64,000 nucleotides of DNA from Niallia circulans NBRC 13626 (GTDB lineage: Bacteria; Bacillota; Bacilli; Bacillales; Cytobacillaceae), in NCBI RefSeq assembly GCF_001591585.1, contig NZ_BCVE01000011.1, positions 62,001-126,000 on the forward strand, given 5' to 3'. A model generated the notes under the pieces. The model worked only from the letters and a program-made list of their open reading frames with translations, made no database searches and was not told the origin of the DNA. A program made the translations under genes and the position numbers. Shown piece by piece: positions 17,102 through 26,096 of the stretch (positions within the stretch are counted from its first letter, which is position 1; each line of letters starts with the position of its first letter).

Positions 17102-18210
17102 AGTCCAACAACCTCTTGTTCTTTGGCTGCAATTGCTGGTCGAATCAATGCTCCCGATTCAGAATCGAAAAAGCAAATATTCTTAGAGGACAACTGAACT
17201 GGTACATGATCTCCTGCTTGAATCCGCCATTGCCCTAACCATTTAGCTGTCCAAAGCTCCTTACCCACTTCAAAGGTTAACAGCGTTTCATTTCCTAACT
17301 GCTCCACATTGATAACCTCTAAAGTATGTGTTTTCTCTTCTGGAGCTGCTGGCAAAATATGTTCCGCTCTTATCCCCATCGTTAAATTTGGATAGGACAA
17401 CAGTGCTAACATTTCTTCTTTATCCATAGTAATTTGCAACCCACTCTCCAACACTAATTTATAATCTATTATTTTCCCTTTACTTAAATTAATCTTCGGG
17501 GAACCGATAAAAGAAGCTACAAACAAATTGGCTGGCTGATTATATAAAGTAATCGGTTCGCCTACTTGTTGGATTTTCCCATCATTTAAAACCATGATTC
17601 GATCCCCCATTGTCATTGCTTCTACTTGATCATGGGTTACATAAATCATCGTTAAGCCCAGCTTCTTTTGTAACCGGCGGATTTCTATTCTCATGTGGGC
17701 ACGGAGCTTTGCATCTAAATTAGAAAGCGGCTCATCCATTAAACAAATTGGAGCTTCACTGACAACAGATCTAGCAAGAGCTACCCGCTGCCTTTGACCG
17801 CCAGATAATTGCTTCGGCTTACGTTTTAATAGATCCATTAATCCCATCATCTCAGCTGTTTCCTGTAGTCTTTTTTGCTGTTCTAACTTGTCTATTTTTT
17901 TGGCACGTAAACCAAAGAGAATATTTTGTTCAACCGTTAAATGTGGGTATAAGGCATAATTTTGAAAGACCATAGATAAATTGCGTTCCTTTGGAGGCAG
18001 GTGATTGACAATCTTATTATTCATCTTCAATACGCCCCCAGAAATTTCTTCAAGACCCGCAATCATTCGTAATAATGTACTTTTCCCAGATCCTGATGGA
18101 CCAACTAGCACAAAAAATTCCCCTTCTTCTATGGAAAGACTTATCTGATCAATTACCGATTTTTGTCTATCATATGATTTTGAAATGTCCTTCAATTCTA
18201 CTGCAATCAC
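17098..18210 (-). CDS. ugpC: Ugp-type ABC transporter ATP-binding protein (MsmX/UgpC class)
   Basis: The likely start is GTG 18210 (reading MIAVELKDISKSY), seven bases after GGGGAGGGG; the frame stays open 28 codons further up without support. This gives 370 residues: Walker A GPSGSGKST at 37-45, signature LSGGQ at 135-139, Walker B ICLMDEP at 155-161, and a C-terminal TOBE/OB domain as in all MalK/MsmX-type ATPases. It drives UgpA-E. It is the only CUT1-type ATPase in the window, while two other sugar importers here (33-38 kb and 53-57 kb) lack one, so it or a distant MsmX may serve several importers. Confidence 0.9.
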   Translation of the reverse strand: MIAVELKDISKSYDRQKSVIDQISLSIEEGEFFVLVGPSGSGKSTLLRMIAGLEEISGGVLKMNNKIVNHLPPKERNLSMVFQNYALYPHLTVEQNILFGLRAKKIDKLEQQKRLQETAEMMGLMDLLKRKPKQLSGGQRQRVALARSVVSEAPICLMDEPLSNLDAKLRAHMRIEIRRLQKKLGLTMIYVTHDQVEAMTMGDRIMVLNDGKIQQVGEPITLYNQPANLFVASFIGSPKINLSKGKIIDYKLVLESGLQITMDKEEMLALLSYPNLTMGIRAEHILPAAPEEKTHTLEVINVEQLGNETLLTFEVGKELWTAKWLGQWRIQAGDHVPVQLSSKNICFFDSESGALIRPAIAAKEQEVVGL

Positions 18211-18438
18211 TAACAAACCCCTCCCCAATTGAATTACATCCCTATTTAACCATACAAATTTAACGAAATAGCCAAATTTACCAATCATTAACAAACACCT
18301 AATAATCCTTTGACAAACTTCAAGTTCGCTTTACACTCTTCATATTTTTTTAATTTTCTTTACTAACAAATACAGGGAGGACGGTTCTCCTTATTTCTAT
18401 TTCTGCCCTCAGCAGAAACGTCCCCATTTCTCTGCATA

Positions 18439-18467
18439 TAAAAAAGCTCAGAGTTTCTCTGAGCTTT
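18439..18467 (-). terminator. Terminator of the stress-protein gene
   Basis: AAAGCTCAGA pairs with TCTGAGCTTT over a tight loop, with T residues following on the minus strand. It lies 10 bp after the stop of the gene at 18477. Confidence 0.85.
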
Positions 18468-18476
18468 AACGGTTCC

Positions 18477-18956
18477 TTATAATTCAATTGTTTCGTTAAT
18501 GTCTGTGTTTTCCGCTTCTTTGCCTGCTAGTCTTTTATAAAAATAAACAATGTTTTTTGTAAAGCTGGTATCCCAATATTCTGCTGCTTCTGCCTTTATT
18601 TTAATCAAGACGACATTCGGATCGTCGTAAGACGCTTTCATGATTTTTTCGTAGGCCTTACTCCATAACTCTTTTTTCTTTGCAATATCCTCTACAATTT
18701 CCGCTCTACCTCTTATCGAAACATAGGATTTACCTGCGTAAGAAATATTCACTTCATTTTCATGTAGAATCTCTTCATACTTATCGGTATCTTTCTTTGT
18801 TATAAACCATAAATCACCATCAAACTCTACTTCCTGCGTTTTCATTGGACGAGAGACTAGCCCTTCTTCAGAAACGGTTGTTAACATGGCTGTATCGACA
18901 TCTTTAATCAGTTCTCTTAACGTTTCAAGTTCTTCTTGTCTAATTGTGTTTTCCAT
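18477..18956 (-). CDS. General stress protein 26-like (pyridoxamine 5'-phosphate oxidase-fold) protein
   Basis: About 159 residues of the FMN-binding split-barrel type, resembling B. subtilis YdaG (general stress protein 26). TTVSEEGLVSRPMKT and GDLWFITKKDTDK match the conserved early strands. Enzymatic activity is unknown for this subgroup; family members bind flavin. ATG 18956 is preferred because AAGAGGTG lies eight bases before it and overlaps the alternative GTG at 18965. A sigma-B-like promoter upstream fits a general-stress role. It is monocistronic with its own terminator. Confidence 0.85.
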   Translation of the reverse strand: MENTIRQEELETLRELIKDVDTAMLTTVSEEGLVSRPMKTQEVEFDGDLWFITKKDTDKYEEILHENEVNISYAGKSYVSIRGRAEIVEDIAKKKELWSKAYEKIMKASYDDPNVVLIKIKAEAAEYWDTSFTKNIVYFYKRLAGKEAENTDINETIEL

Positions 18957-18989
18957 TATAATCACCTCTTGAACTGTTCTAAAAGTATA

Positions 18990-19014
18990 TTACCCTTATA
19001 AAAAACTTTTAATC
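18990..19014 (-). promoter_or_regulatory. Candidate sigma-B promoter
   Basis: On the minus strand, GATTAA (19009-19014), a 13-bp spacer, then GGGTAA (18990-18995). The B. subtilis sigma-B consensus is GTTTAA-N12-15-GGGTAT, so there is one mismatch in each box. It lies 34 bp before the start of a general-stress-protein homologue. Confidence 0.55.
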
Positions 19015-19042
19015 AAAAGTGATTTAGACAAAATTCGCTTGT

Positions 19043-19720
19043 TTAAAAAAGCTTTAGAATCATAAACCAAATTGCTGGTATTAACAAAGACGGCAACAGA
19101 TTTAAGGTCTTGAATTTTTTTACTCCTAGTATGCTAAGTCCTGAACTAAGGATAAGAATTCCGCCAATAATCGATATTTCTGCTAATAAATCAGACGTTA
19201 AAAAGTTTGCAAGCAAGCCAGCTGTTATGTAAAAAAAGCCTTGCCACACAAATAAGACGAGAGCCGAAACAGCAATTCCTAATCCAAAGGTCGATGATAG
19301 AACAATCGATGTGACGCCATCTAAAATGGCATTTGTAAATAGATAAGTATGATTCCCTCTTAATGCACTTTCAATTGGTCCTAAGATTGATAAAGTCCCT
19401 GCACAAAAAAGTAAAATCGCAGTCGATAATCCCTCTGCCAGATTCCCCTTCGAGAATTTGCATACAATTCGTTTAAAAGCATTTTCTATATCTAACCTTT
19501 CGCCAATCAAACCACCAATAGCTAGACTGACTATAAACAGAACAGGATATTTGCTGTCTGGCATGTATTGAACAATGGAATGGATTCCAAGTGCAGTTGC
19601 AGCAAGTCCCATTGCCTGCATTAAAATATCCTGATACTCCTCTTTAATTCCCTTTTTCAAAAAACTGCCTATCATGCACCCTGCTAAAATCATAAAACAG
19701 TTAAATAATGTTCCAATCAA
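19043..19720 (-). CDS. DUF554 family membrane protein
   Basis: About 225 residues and six or seven hydrophobic segments. The N-terminus (M)IGTLFNCFMILAGCMIGS is the usual start of DUF554 proteins. The frame opens 21 codons earlier, but AAGGAG lies nine bases before TTG 19720, which I take as the start. Members are integral membrane proteins of unknown function, possibly transporters. The next gene upstream (APC permease) ends 78 bp away in the same direction, so a shared transcript is possible. Confidence 0.85.
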   Translation of the reverse strand: MIGTLFNCFMILAGCMIGSFLKKGIKEEYQDILMQAMGLAATALGIHSIVQYMPDSKYPVLFIVSLAIGGLIGERLDIENAFKRIVCKFSKGNLAEGLSTAILLFCAGTLSILGPIESALRGNHTYLFTNAILDGVTSIVLSSTFGLGIAVSALVLFVWQGFFYITAGLLANFLTSDLLAEISIIGGILILSSGLSILGVKKFKTLNLLPSLLIPAIWFMILKLF

Positions 19721-19798
19721 TTTCTTTTTCTCCTTGGCTTTATATTTAATGAATAGCATACGGTCACTCACTATATAAGCCATTTTATCTTATCTTGC

Positions 19799-21067
19799 CT
19801 ACATTTTGGTCATTTTTTTATCGTACATCACTCTTTTCTTGCGGGTTAGTTCTCTTTTGTGCCAGCCGCTAAATAATCCAGTTAAAATAAGGATAATGAC
19901 TAATACAATAATGGAAGAGCGTAATAGCAAGATGGCAAACAGGATACTTAACATAATGGCCATTCCTTTTAACAACGGTTTTTTTAATAACTTAATTGCT
20001 GCACAGAGACCAATTAGAGCATTAGCAATGAAAAAGGCATTTGCCAAGCTGACAAGTTGTTCTACTGACACTAATTTTAATAAGACTAAAAAGGCAAACA
20101 GAAGATGGATAAAAACAAGCAAACCAATTGCTTTATATGGTGCTCCATTAGAGAACTTTTTAGTTAGAAAATGGAGAGAGGAAATAGGTTTTGATAACGA
20201 TGCTATTAGTCTTGCTACTCCACCAACAACCATTAAATGTGTTGTTATACAAAGTCCTGTTGCGACGATTGCCAATAAGCCAATAGACAGCTGCCCAAAC
20301 AATGGATACATAATCCCCGTTAAACGAATAGTAAACGTACCTGTATATGTTGTCCACTGAACAGCAGCAGAAAGGACTAAATTAACAACCAAAATGACAG
20401 CCGCACTAAAAAAGATCGCTCTCCGAATGGTTGTTTTTGGATTTTTCACTTCACTAGAATAATTCCCAACAATCTCCCAGCCGACTATTGTCCAAAAAAG
20501 CAATAAGAGACTATAACCAAAGGAAGAATAATGAAATACAGGAAAGTCCCAAGTGTCAGAAGGATGGTTTATTAAAGAAAAGACACTACCACTTACTAAT
20601 ATCAATACGGCAAATGTAGAGATGATAAAAGACAATTTCCCAAGAAAATTCAGACGAAATAACAGTATCAACCCGTTCATGATGAGTAAAACAAACGCAA
20701 TCCATTCTACTTTGATATTGCCTGAAAATAGCCAGGTTTGAATATATTCAGCTGCTGTCATCATCACTGCGACTGGTCCCATCAAAGCAGCAATCATAAG
20801 AAAAACAGATGAAAGATTTTTTATTTTTGCTCCAAATGCTTTTTCCATGGCAGTACCAAGCCCTTCTTCCCCTGGAAACTGTATCATTAACTCTCCGCAG
20901 ACATATGCAAAACATATGCCAATGATGGACATAATGAACCAGGCAAAGATTGCATAGTTTCCGATATTTTCATAAATAATAGTTGGCAATAAAATAATTC
21001 CTGATCCTAATAGCGGTCCAATGATTAACCCGCTTAAGGTCAAGGAACCAATTTTTCTTTGATTCAT
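19799..21067 (-). CDS. APC superfamily amino-acid permease
   Basis: 422 residues with about 12 membrane helices. The first helix carries the APC hallmark GLIIGPLLGSGIILLP (unwound Gly-rich segment); the motif at helix 6 reads LLLLFWTIVGWEIVGNYSSEVKNP. It should move an amino acid or amine with a cation, but the substrate cannot be told. GGGG precedes the ATG at 21067. It is divergent from a LysR-type regulator with repeated CGATA half-sites between the genes, so I infer control by that regulator. Confidence 0.87.
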   Translation of the reverse strand: MNQRKIGSLTLSGLIIGPLLGSGIILLPTIIYENIGNYAIFAWFIMSIIGICFAYVCGELMIQFPGEEGLGTAMEKAFGAKIKNLSSVFLMIAALMGPVAVMMTAAEYIQTWLFSGNIKVEWIAFVLLIMNGLILLFRLNFLGKLSFIISTFAVLILVSGSVFSLINHPSDTWDFPVFHYSSFGYSLLLLFWTIVGWEIVGNYSSEVKNPKTTIRRAIFFSAAVILVVNLVLSAAVQWTTYTGTFTIRLTGIMYPLFGQLSIGLLAIVATGLCITTHLMVVGGVARLIASLSKPISSLHFLTKKFSNGAPYKAIGLLVFIHLLFAFLVLLKLVSVEQLVSLANAFFIANALIGLCAAIKLLKKPLLKGMAIMLSILFAILLLRSSIIVLVIILILTGLFSGWHKRELTRKKRVMYDKKMTKM

Positions 21068-21152
21068 TCTTTTTCCCCATTCCTGATGTTTTTTAATTAT
21101 TTCTCATTTCCTATTGTATTTGTCTTTTATCATTCAGTAAAATAGATATATA

Positions 21153-21179
21153 CGATAAACAATATCGATTATACCGATA
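21153..21179. promoter_or_regulatory. LysR-type operator, CGATA half-sites
   Basis: Three half-sites alternate in orientation: CGATA (21153-21157), TATCG (21163-21167), CGATA (21175-21179). They form two overlapping inverted repeats between the permease and the regulator, the usual location and spacing for a LysR-type recognition site. Confidence 0.5.
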
Positions 21180-21194
21180 ACAGGAGGATACAAT

Positions 21195-22091
21195 ATGGAA
21201 ATACGCCATTTACAAACGTTTAAGGCCATCGTGGAAGCTGGTGGTTTTGCCAAGGCAGCTACTCAGCTTGGCTATGCACAATCCTCTATTACTTCCCATA
21301 TACAAGCATTAGAGATGGAACTAGAAGGCCCACTTTTTGATCGTCTCGGCAAATCCATTGCGTTAACAGAGTTAGGCAAATCATTTCTTCCTTATGCAAA
21401 TGAAATGCTGCGCCTGCATAAGGGAGCAAAAGAACTGCATCAATCTTCGAGAATGAAAAAAGGAAAAATAACGATTGGGGCTTCTGAATCATTAACTGTT
21501 TACCGTCTTCCTACTATCATTCAGGCATATAAAGAGAAATTTCCGGATGTTCATTTATCTGTTCGAATGGGGACATGCGAGGAACTGCAGCATTTAGTAG
21601 AGATTGGCGATTTAGATATTGCCTTGCTTCTTAATCTGGAATTCAAGAAGCATCCTTCCTTAGAAACCATTAAAATGTTAGACGAAAATATGAGTATCAT
21701 TTCCTCCCCTAGTCATATGCAGCCTAATTCTATTCTTTATTCGGAAAGCAACTGCCCCTATCGGACCATTTTTGATAAATTTATAGCGGAAGAAAATATT
21801 ACTCCAACCTCTTTTCATGAATTTTGGAGTATTGAGGCAATAAAGCAATGTGTACAATGTGGATTGGGACTTGCTCTTGTGCCGGAAATTACCATTCAAA
21901 ATGAATTAAAGGAGGGACGATTATCTGCACGGCGTTTAGATAAGAAACATGGTCAAGTCGCTTCCTTTCTTTTTTATCATAAAAGCAGATGGGTTTCTCC
22001 AATCGTCCATTATTTTATCGAAGAAGCAAAAGCTTATTTTAAACAGGAAGAAGAAAAAAGAACTGCATTTGAAAAAGAAGCCAGCTACTAA
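21195..22091 (+). CDS. LysR-family transcriptional regulator
   Basis: 298 residues. The winged helix-turn-helix lies at 1-60 (MEIRHLQTFKAIVEAGGFAK, then AATQLGYAQSSITSHIQALE), followed by the effector-binding periplasmic-type domain (~90-290, beginning KGKITIGASES). AGGAGG lies before the ATG. Its divergent arrangement with an APC permease suggests it senses that permease's substrate or a metabolite of it. The gene's tail overlaps its own terminator. Confidence 0.9.
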   Translation: MEIRHLQTFKAIVEAGGFAKAATQLGYAQSSITSHIQALEMELEGPLFDRLGKSIALTELGKSFLPYANEMLRLHKGAKELHQSSRMKKGKITIGASESLTVYRLPTIIQAYKEKFPDVHLSVRMGTCEELQHLVEIGDLDIALLLNLEFKKHPSLETIKMLDENMSIISSPSHMQPNSILYSESNCPYRTIFDKFIAEENITPTSFHEFWSIEAIKQCVQCGLGLALVPEITIQNELKEGRLSARRLDKKHGQVASFLFYHKSRWVSPIVHYFIEEAKAYFKQEEEKRTAFEKEASY

Positions 22092-22112
22092 TTGTAACTG
22101 GCTCTCTCTTTT
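22079..22112 (+). terminator. Terminator of the LysR gene
   Basis: GCCAG, mismatch, TAC, loop TAATT, GTA, mismatch, CTGGC, then CTCTCTTTT. It begins inside the last codons of the LysR gene. The DoxX gene converges from the other side. Confidence 0.7.
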
Positions 22113-22119
22113 AGACCCC

Positions 22120-22632
22120 TTAAACAGCGGCTGCTTCTTTTTTATGTTTATTTTTTCTGTTATTTATTTGATTTTTGATATATGGCATTGCATAGCGGTC
22201 AAGACCAAATTTACCAGCGTTAGCTCCTGCCACTATTACGAAGATGGCTAGTAAAATCATTTGTCCGTTTGTGCTTACTGTTCCACTGAACAAGAATGCG
22301 AAGTTCATGACCATTCCCATTAAAGTTGCAAAGCTTGTGAATAAACCGAGAATTAATGCAATCCCTACTAATAATTCTCCCCATTGAACTAAGAAAGTGA
22401 ATAAATCCGCATTCGGAAGTGCTACATGTTCTAAGAATGCTGCCCACCATCCTTGCACTGCTGGGTGTTCACCTGTGCTGTTTGCGATCGCCCCTTGTAA
22501 AAATCCACTTGCGTCAAAGGCACCACTTGTTATTTTTTCATAGCCTGCATGGATAAATTGATAACCAAGATAAATTCGGATAAAAGCTAAAATTCCTGCA
22601 ACTACTTTATTATTTCTTAATAAATCTAACAT
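22120..22632 (-). CDS. DoxX family membrane protein
   Basis: 170 residues, four membrane helices. The DoxX pattern is seen as FIRIYLGYQFIHAGYEKI in helix 1 and the LVQWGELLVGIALILGLFT segment in the middle. Some relatives are quinone-linked subunits (thiosulfate dehydrogenase) or take part in oxidative-stress complexes; the role here is unknown. TAAGGAG precedes the ATG. It is monocistronic. The ~290 bp upstream, to the next gene, are AT-rich, with no further gene recognised. Confidence 0.85.
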   Translation of the reverse strand: MLDLLRNNKVVAGILAFIRIYLGYQFIHAGYEKITSGAFDASGFLQGAIANSTGEHPAVQGWWAAFLEHVALPNADLFTFLVQWGELLVGIALILGLFTSFATLMGMVMNFAFLFSGTVSTNGQMILLAIFVIVAGANAGKFGLDRYAMPYIKNQINNRKNKHKKEAAAV

Positions 22633-22883
22633 TTCTCTCCATCTCCTTAGAATGATAAATTATTAGTTTGTTCATTGATTCACATTTACTTTTACAAGAT
22701 CTTGTTTGTTTCTTACTACACTTATATAATAGCACTATTTTCACTATGAGAAAGTATATTGTGATATATTTCACATTTAGTTCACAAAGTTATGGCGAGA
22801 TTGTGAACTACGGACATGATTATCACTATCTATAAGGAAACATAATTAATGATTAACTATTCCTTTTCTTACCACATAAAGAT

Positions 22884-22908
22884 GGGTACTGTAAACTTCA
22901 CAGTACCC
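22884..22908 (-). terminator. Hairpin downstream of the GH43 gene
   Basis: GGGTACTGT and ACAGTACCC form a perfect 9-bp stem 18 bp after the GH43 stop. The following minus-strand T run is weak (ATCTTTATG), so efficiency is uncertain. Confidence 0.55.
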
Positions 22909-22925
22909 TTTTCTGATATTCTTTT

Positions 22926-24494
22926 TTACAACTCATCATACTTAAAGTATGAAAAATAACTTGGTTTCTTTTGCCCGCTTAAATCTTGTGTACATATCCC
23001 AACAAAGGTTCCAGTGAAACGTATATAATCTGCATCATCGTCTGATAAATGACTAATATCGATTTTACTGCCGATATTCTTCCATTCATCTTCTTCTGCA
23101 TAAGCAAATTGTAGCCATTGCTGGTCAACTTTTGCCTTTATCTTAACCTCCCCTGTAGATTTTAATGGTATATCTTGATCGAGTAATTCATCATAAACCC
23201 CATGCTTGGATTCAATAATTCCGATACATTTTCCCAATGTTTCATGTGTCGTAATTCGGAGGTACACATAATCATCTGTATCATAATAAAAAATTAATCC
23301 CGCCATTTGTTGAAAGTTTTCGGGTGTATATTCAACTGCTGTCTCTACTTCCACCGTGAAACTCTCTAGTCTGCGTGCTAACAGGCTTTGATGATGGAGG
23401 GAGCTCATCGATTCTCCACCCTTTAATGTCAAATAACCTGGTCGTTCTGTTAGTGAAATCCAATCCTCTGTAAATGTTCTTCTTAATGAGTTCCAATATT
23501 TTTTTAAGGAATTACCTTGGAAATCATCAAGGTTGCTCTCTTGTTCAAAAGGATGTAATTGTAAATCCGGTGCCTCCACAATAGTGGATGGATTTGGTCC
23601 TCCTTCAACACGCAGCCAATCATCTGCTGTCCAATAGCATTTTTGGATGGCCGTTTCTCTCCCTAATATACATTTTTTATCGACAACTGGTCTCCCACAT
23701 AAATGTGCCATATACCACTCACCATTTTGTGTTTCCACCAAGCTTCCATGACCTGCCTTTTGCAGCTGGTCTTTTTTGTTCTCATCTGATGTCAAGATTG
23801 GATTGGTTGGATCTATTTCGTATGGACCAAATAAAAACGTTGACCTAGCTATTGTAACCGCATGGGTATACCAAGTTCCTCCTTCTGCTGTTACTAAATA
23901 ATAATAGCCATTCCGCTTATATATATGAGGTGCCTCTGTTAAACCTATCTCTGAGCCCTTAAAAATATTTTGTACCGGTCCCACTAGCCTTTTTTCTTCT
24001 ACAGAATATTCCTGCAGGGCGATTCCTGCAAAAGAATTAGTTCCTTTACGAAAATCCCAAATCATATTGACTAACCATTTTCTCCCATCCTCATCATGAA
24101 ACAAGGAAGGATCAAATCCACTACTATTAAGATAAATCGGCTCAGACCAAGGCCCTTCAATATTTTCAGCTGTCACTAAATAGTTATGTGTATCCTTAAA
24201 AGCTCCCATTCTACTTTTTACATCTGTATAGATTAAAAAAAACATCCCTTCTGAATAACTTAAACAGGGCGCCCAAACTCCTCCTGAATTGACATTTCCA
24301 ATCATATTTAATTGGGATTCTCTTGTTAATGGATATGTTAGCAATCTCCAATTAATCATGTCTTTAGAATGATATATTTGTACGCCTGGAAACCATTCAA
24401 AAGTAGAGACCGCTATATAATAGTCATCTCCAACTCGCAAAATAGAAGGATCAGGATGATAGCCTGGCAAGACTGGATTGATTATTTTACTCAT
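22926..24494 (-). CDS. xynB: Glycoside hydrolase family 43 beta-xylosidase
   Basis: 522 residues: an N-terminal five-bladed propeller (~1-315) and a C-terminal beta-sandwich (~325-522), as in GH43 subfamily 11 xylosidases of ~535 residues. The three catalytic acids are visible: base D15 in GYHPDPS, D128 in GFDPSLF, and acid E187 in LTEAPHIYK. It lacks a signal peptide, so it splits imported xylo-oligosaccharides to D-xylose in the cytoplasm. It is the last gene of the cluster at 22.9-29.1 kb, which matches E. coli yagH in position. Confidence 0.92.
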   Translation of the reverse strand: MSKIINPVLPGYHPDPSILRVGDDYYIAVSTFEWFPGVQIYHSKDMINWRLLTYPLTRESQLNMIGNVNSGGVWAPCLSYSEGMFFLIYTDVKSRMGAFKDTHNYLVTAENIEGPWSEPIYLNSSGFDPSLFHDEDGRKWLVNMIWDFRKGTNSFAGIALQEYSVEEKRLVGPVQNIFKGSEIGLTEAPHIYKRNGYYYLVTAEGGTWYTHAVTIARSTFLFGPYEIDPTNPILTSDENKKDQLQKAGHGSLVETQNGEWYMAHLCGRPVVDKKCILGRETAIQKCYWTADDWLRVEGGPNPSTIVEAPDLQLHPFEQESNLDDFQGNSLKKYWNSLRRTFTEDWISLTERPGYLTLKGGESMSSLHHQSLLARRLESFTVEVETAVEYTPENFQQMAGLIFYYDTDDYVYLRITTHETLGKCIGIIESKHGVYDELLDQDIPLKSTGEVKIKAKVDQQWLQFAYAEEDEWKNIGSKIDISHLSDDDADYIRFTGTFVGICTQDLSGQKKPSYFSYFKYDEL

Positions 24495-24609
24495 TTCATA
24501 ACCCCTTTTCTTAACATTGGTAAATTCTAAAGTAAATTAGGAAAGGAATCTACAAAACTAGTACGTTCCCAATAGCTTCAACTATTGCTATAACATATTA
24601 TGTTAGAAA

Positions 24610-26004
24610 TTAGTTTGCGCTTCTAGCTTTTAGATCACTAATAATACGAGGATAGATTTTATCTAAACGATAGAATAGCATGAGGATAATTAAGAAAACA
24701 GTAATTGCCATTGGAATGTAAATAAACAGGGATTGAATAGAAAGCAATGCTGCATTCGATTGCGTGCCTCCGCCGCCAACATATCCTCCATAGAATAATA
24801 CCCATCCTATAATAGCGGTTCCTAATCCACTACCGATTTTGATACCCATGCTTCCGCCGCTATATACCATACCTTCATTTCGAATTCCTGTTTTCCACTC
24901 CCCGTACTCGATTGTGTCACCTAGCATCGCAAACATACTTCCATTAATCGGCGCTTTACCGATTCCTCGAATTATCGTACCGGCTACAATTAAAGCTATA
25001 TTGGTGATGTCAATTAACATAATTAGATAACCGATTAACGTAATTACTTCCCCAACAATAATGGCATTCCTTTTACCAAATCTTTTCGTAATTGGTGCTA
25101 CAATCACCATTCCTAAAAGGATAAACACTGTATATGCTGTTGTTACAAGTCCAACAAGAAGGGTGTCATCTAAAATATACTGAGCAAAATAAATGACTGC
25201 CCCAGAATTTAAGGCGTTAAAAATATAGGTCATAAAGATAAATGTCGTCACAAGTGCCCAATACTTATTTTTCCCAAGCGTTCTTAAGCTGTCTTTTAGT
25301 TTTACGGGATTGTGCTGTTGTTCCTTGCTAGCAGGCTTAACTCTTTCAGTAGTTGATTTGAAACAAAAGTAGAAAAGACTACTGCCAATCGATCCAAAAA
25401 TAAGGAAAGTTACAATCCATCCAAATTGGCCACCTCCAAAGGCATTTGCAAGTGGGAGGGTCAAATTACTAACTATAAGTGATCCTATTAATGCAAGACT
25501 CATACGAAAGACATTTAAAACAGATCTTTGGTATTGATCTTGTGTAATTAAGGAATTTAAGGTTCCATACGGTACATTTAGACCAGTATAGACAAGGCAT
25601 ACTAAATTATAGGTAATCGTAATATAAACAACTTGCCAAACAGTGCTTACATCTGGAACGGTGAACAGTAATACAGCTGAGATTGCAAAAGGAATCGCAA
25701 GCCATAATAGCCACGGTCTAGCCTTACCATGCTTTGATTTCGTCTTATCTATGACATAACCCATCAATACATCTGTTATCCCATCAAATATCCGGGAAAA
25801 CAACATAATGGATCCTACAATTCCTGCTGCAATGCCAATGATATCTGTAAAATAATATACAATAAAAATGCTCATTGCTTGCCAGATAAAATTACTAGCT
25901 AAGTCACCAGAACCATACCCTAATCTTTCTATTAAACTTATCTTTTCACCAGCTGGTGCACTTTGTGTCGGAGTAACCTCTTCCCTTTGTAAATTGGTCG
26001 ACAT
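24610..26004 (-). CDS. GPH-type sugar:cation symporter (XynP/YagG-like)
   Basis: 464 residues with 12 helices, of the glycoside-pentoside-hexuronide symporter family (MFS_2). Early motifs: ERLGYGSGDLASNFIWQ and FSRIFDGITDVLMGYVID, with KSKHGKARPWLLW after helix 2-3. XynP in B. subtilis and YagG in E. coli sit next to a GH43 xylosidase as here, so beta-xylosides are the likely cargo. GGAGG lies six bases before the ATG. The gene sits between the dehydratase and xylosidase genes with ~100-bp gaps, consistent with one operon. Confidence 0.9.
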   Translation of the reverse strand: MSTNLQREEVTPTQSAPAGEKISLIERLGYGSGDLASNFIWQAMSIFIVYYFTDIIGIAAGIVGSIMLFSRIFDGITDVLMGYVIDKTKSKHGKARPWLLWLAIPFAISAVLLFTVPDVSTVWQVVYITITYNLVCLVYTGLNVPYGTLNSLITQDQYQRSVLNVFRMSLALIGSLIVSNLTLPLANAFGGGQFGWIVTFLIFGSIGSSLFYFCFKSTTERVKPASKEQQHNPVKLKDSLRTLGKNKYWALVTTFIFMTYIFNALNSGAVIYFAQYILDDTLLVGLVTTAYTVFILLGMVIVAPITKRFGKRNAIIVGEVITLIGYLIMLIDITNIALIVAGTIIRGIGKAPINGSMFAMLGDTIEYGEWKTGIRNEGMVYSGGSMGIKIGSGLGTAIIGWVLFYGGYVGGGGTQSNAALLSIQSLFIYIPMAITVFLIILMLFYRLDKIYPRIISDLKARSAN

Positions 26005-26096
26005 CTTAATCCTCCATCCATTGCTTTGTTCACGCTTACAATTAATTTAAACTTACAACGACAACCAGAGCTATCTTCTACTAAGATACTGTGGAA

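Noticed and set aside
18244-18292. Repeats of TTTAAC-like words upstream of ugpC as a PhoP box
   Set aside because: Spacings are 14, 18 and 11 bp rather than a regular 11-bp period, and AT-rich DNA gives such words easily. Phosphate control remains plausible on biology but is not shown.
19806-20360. 184-codon plus-strand open frame inside the APC permease gene
   Set aside because: It is antisense to a well-conserved permease, has no convincing ribosome site and its translation shows no recognisable domain.
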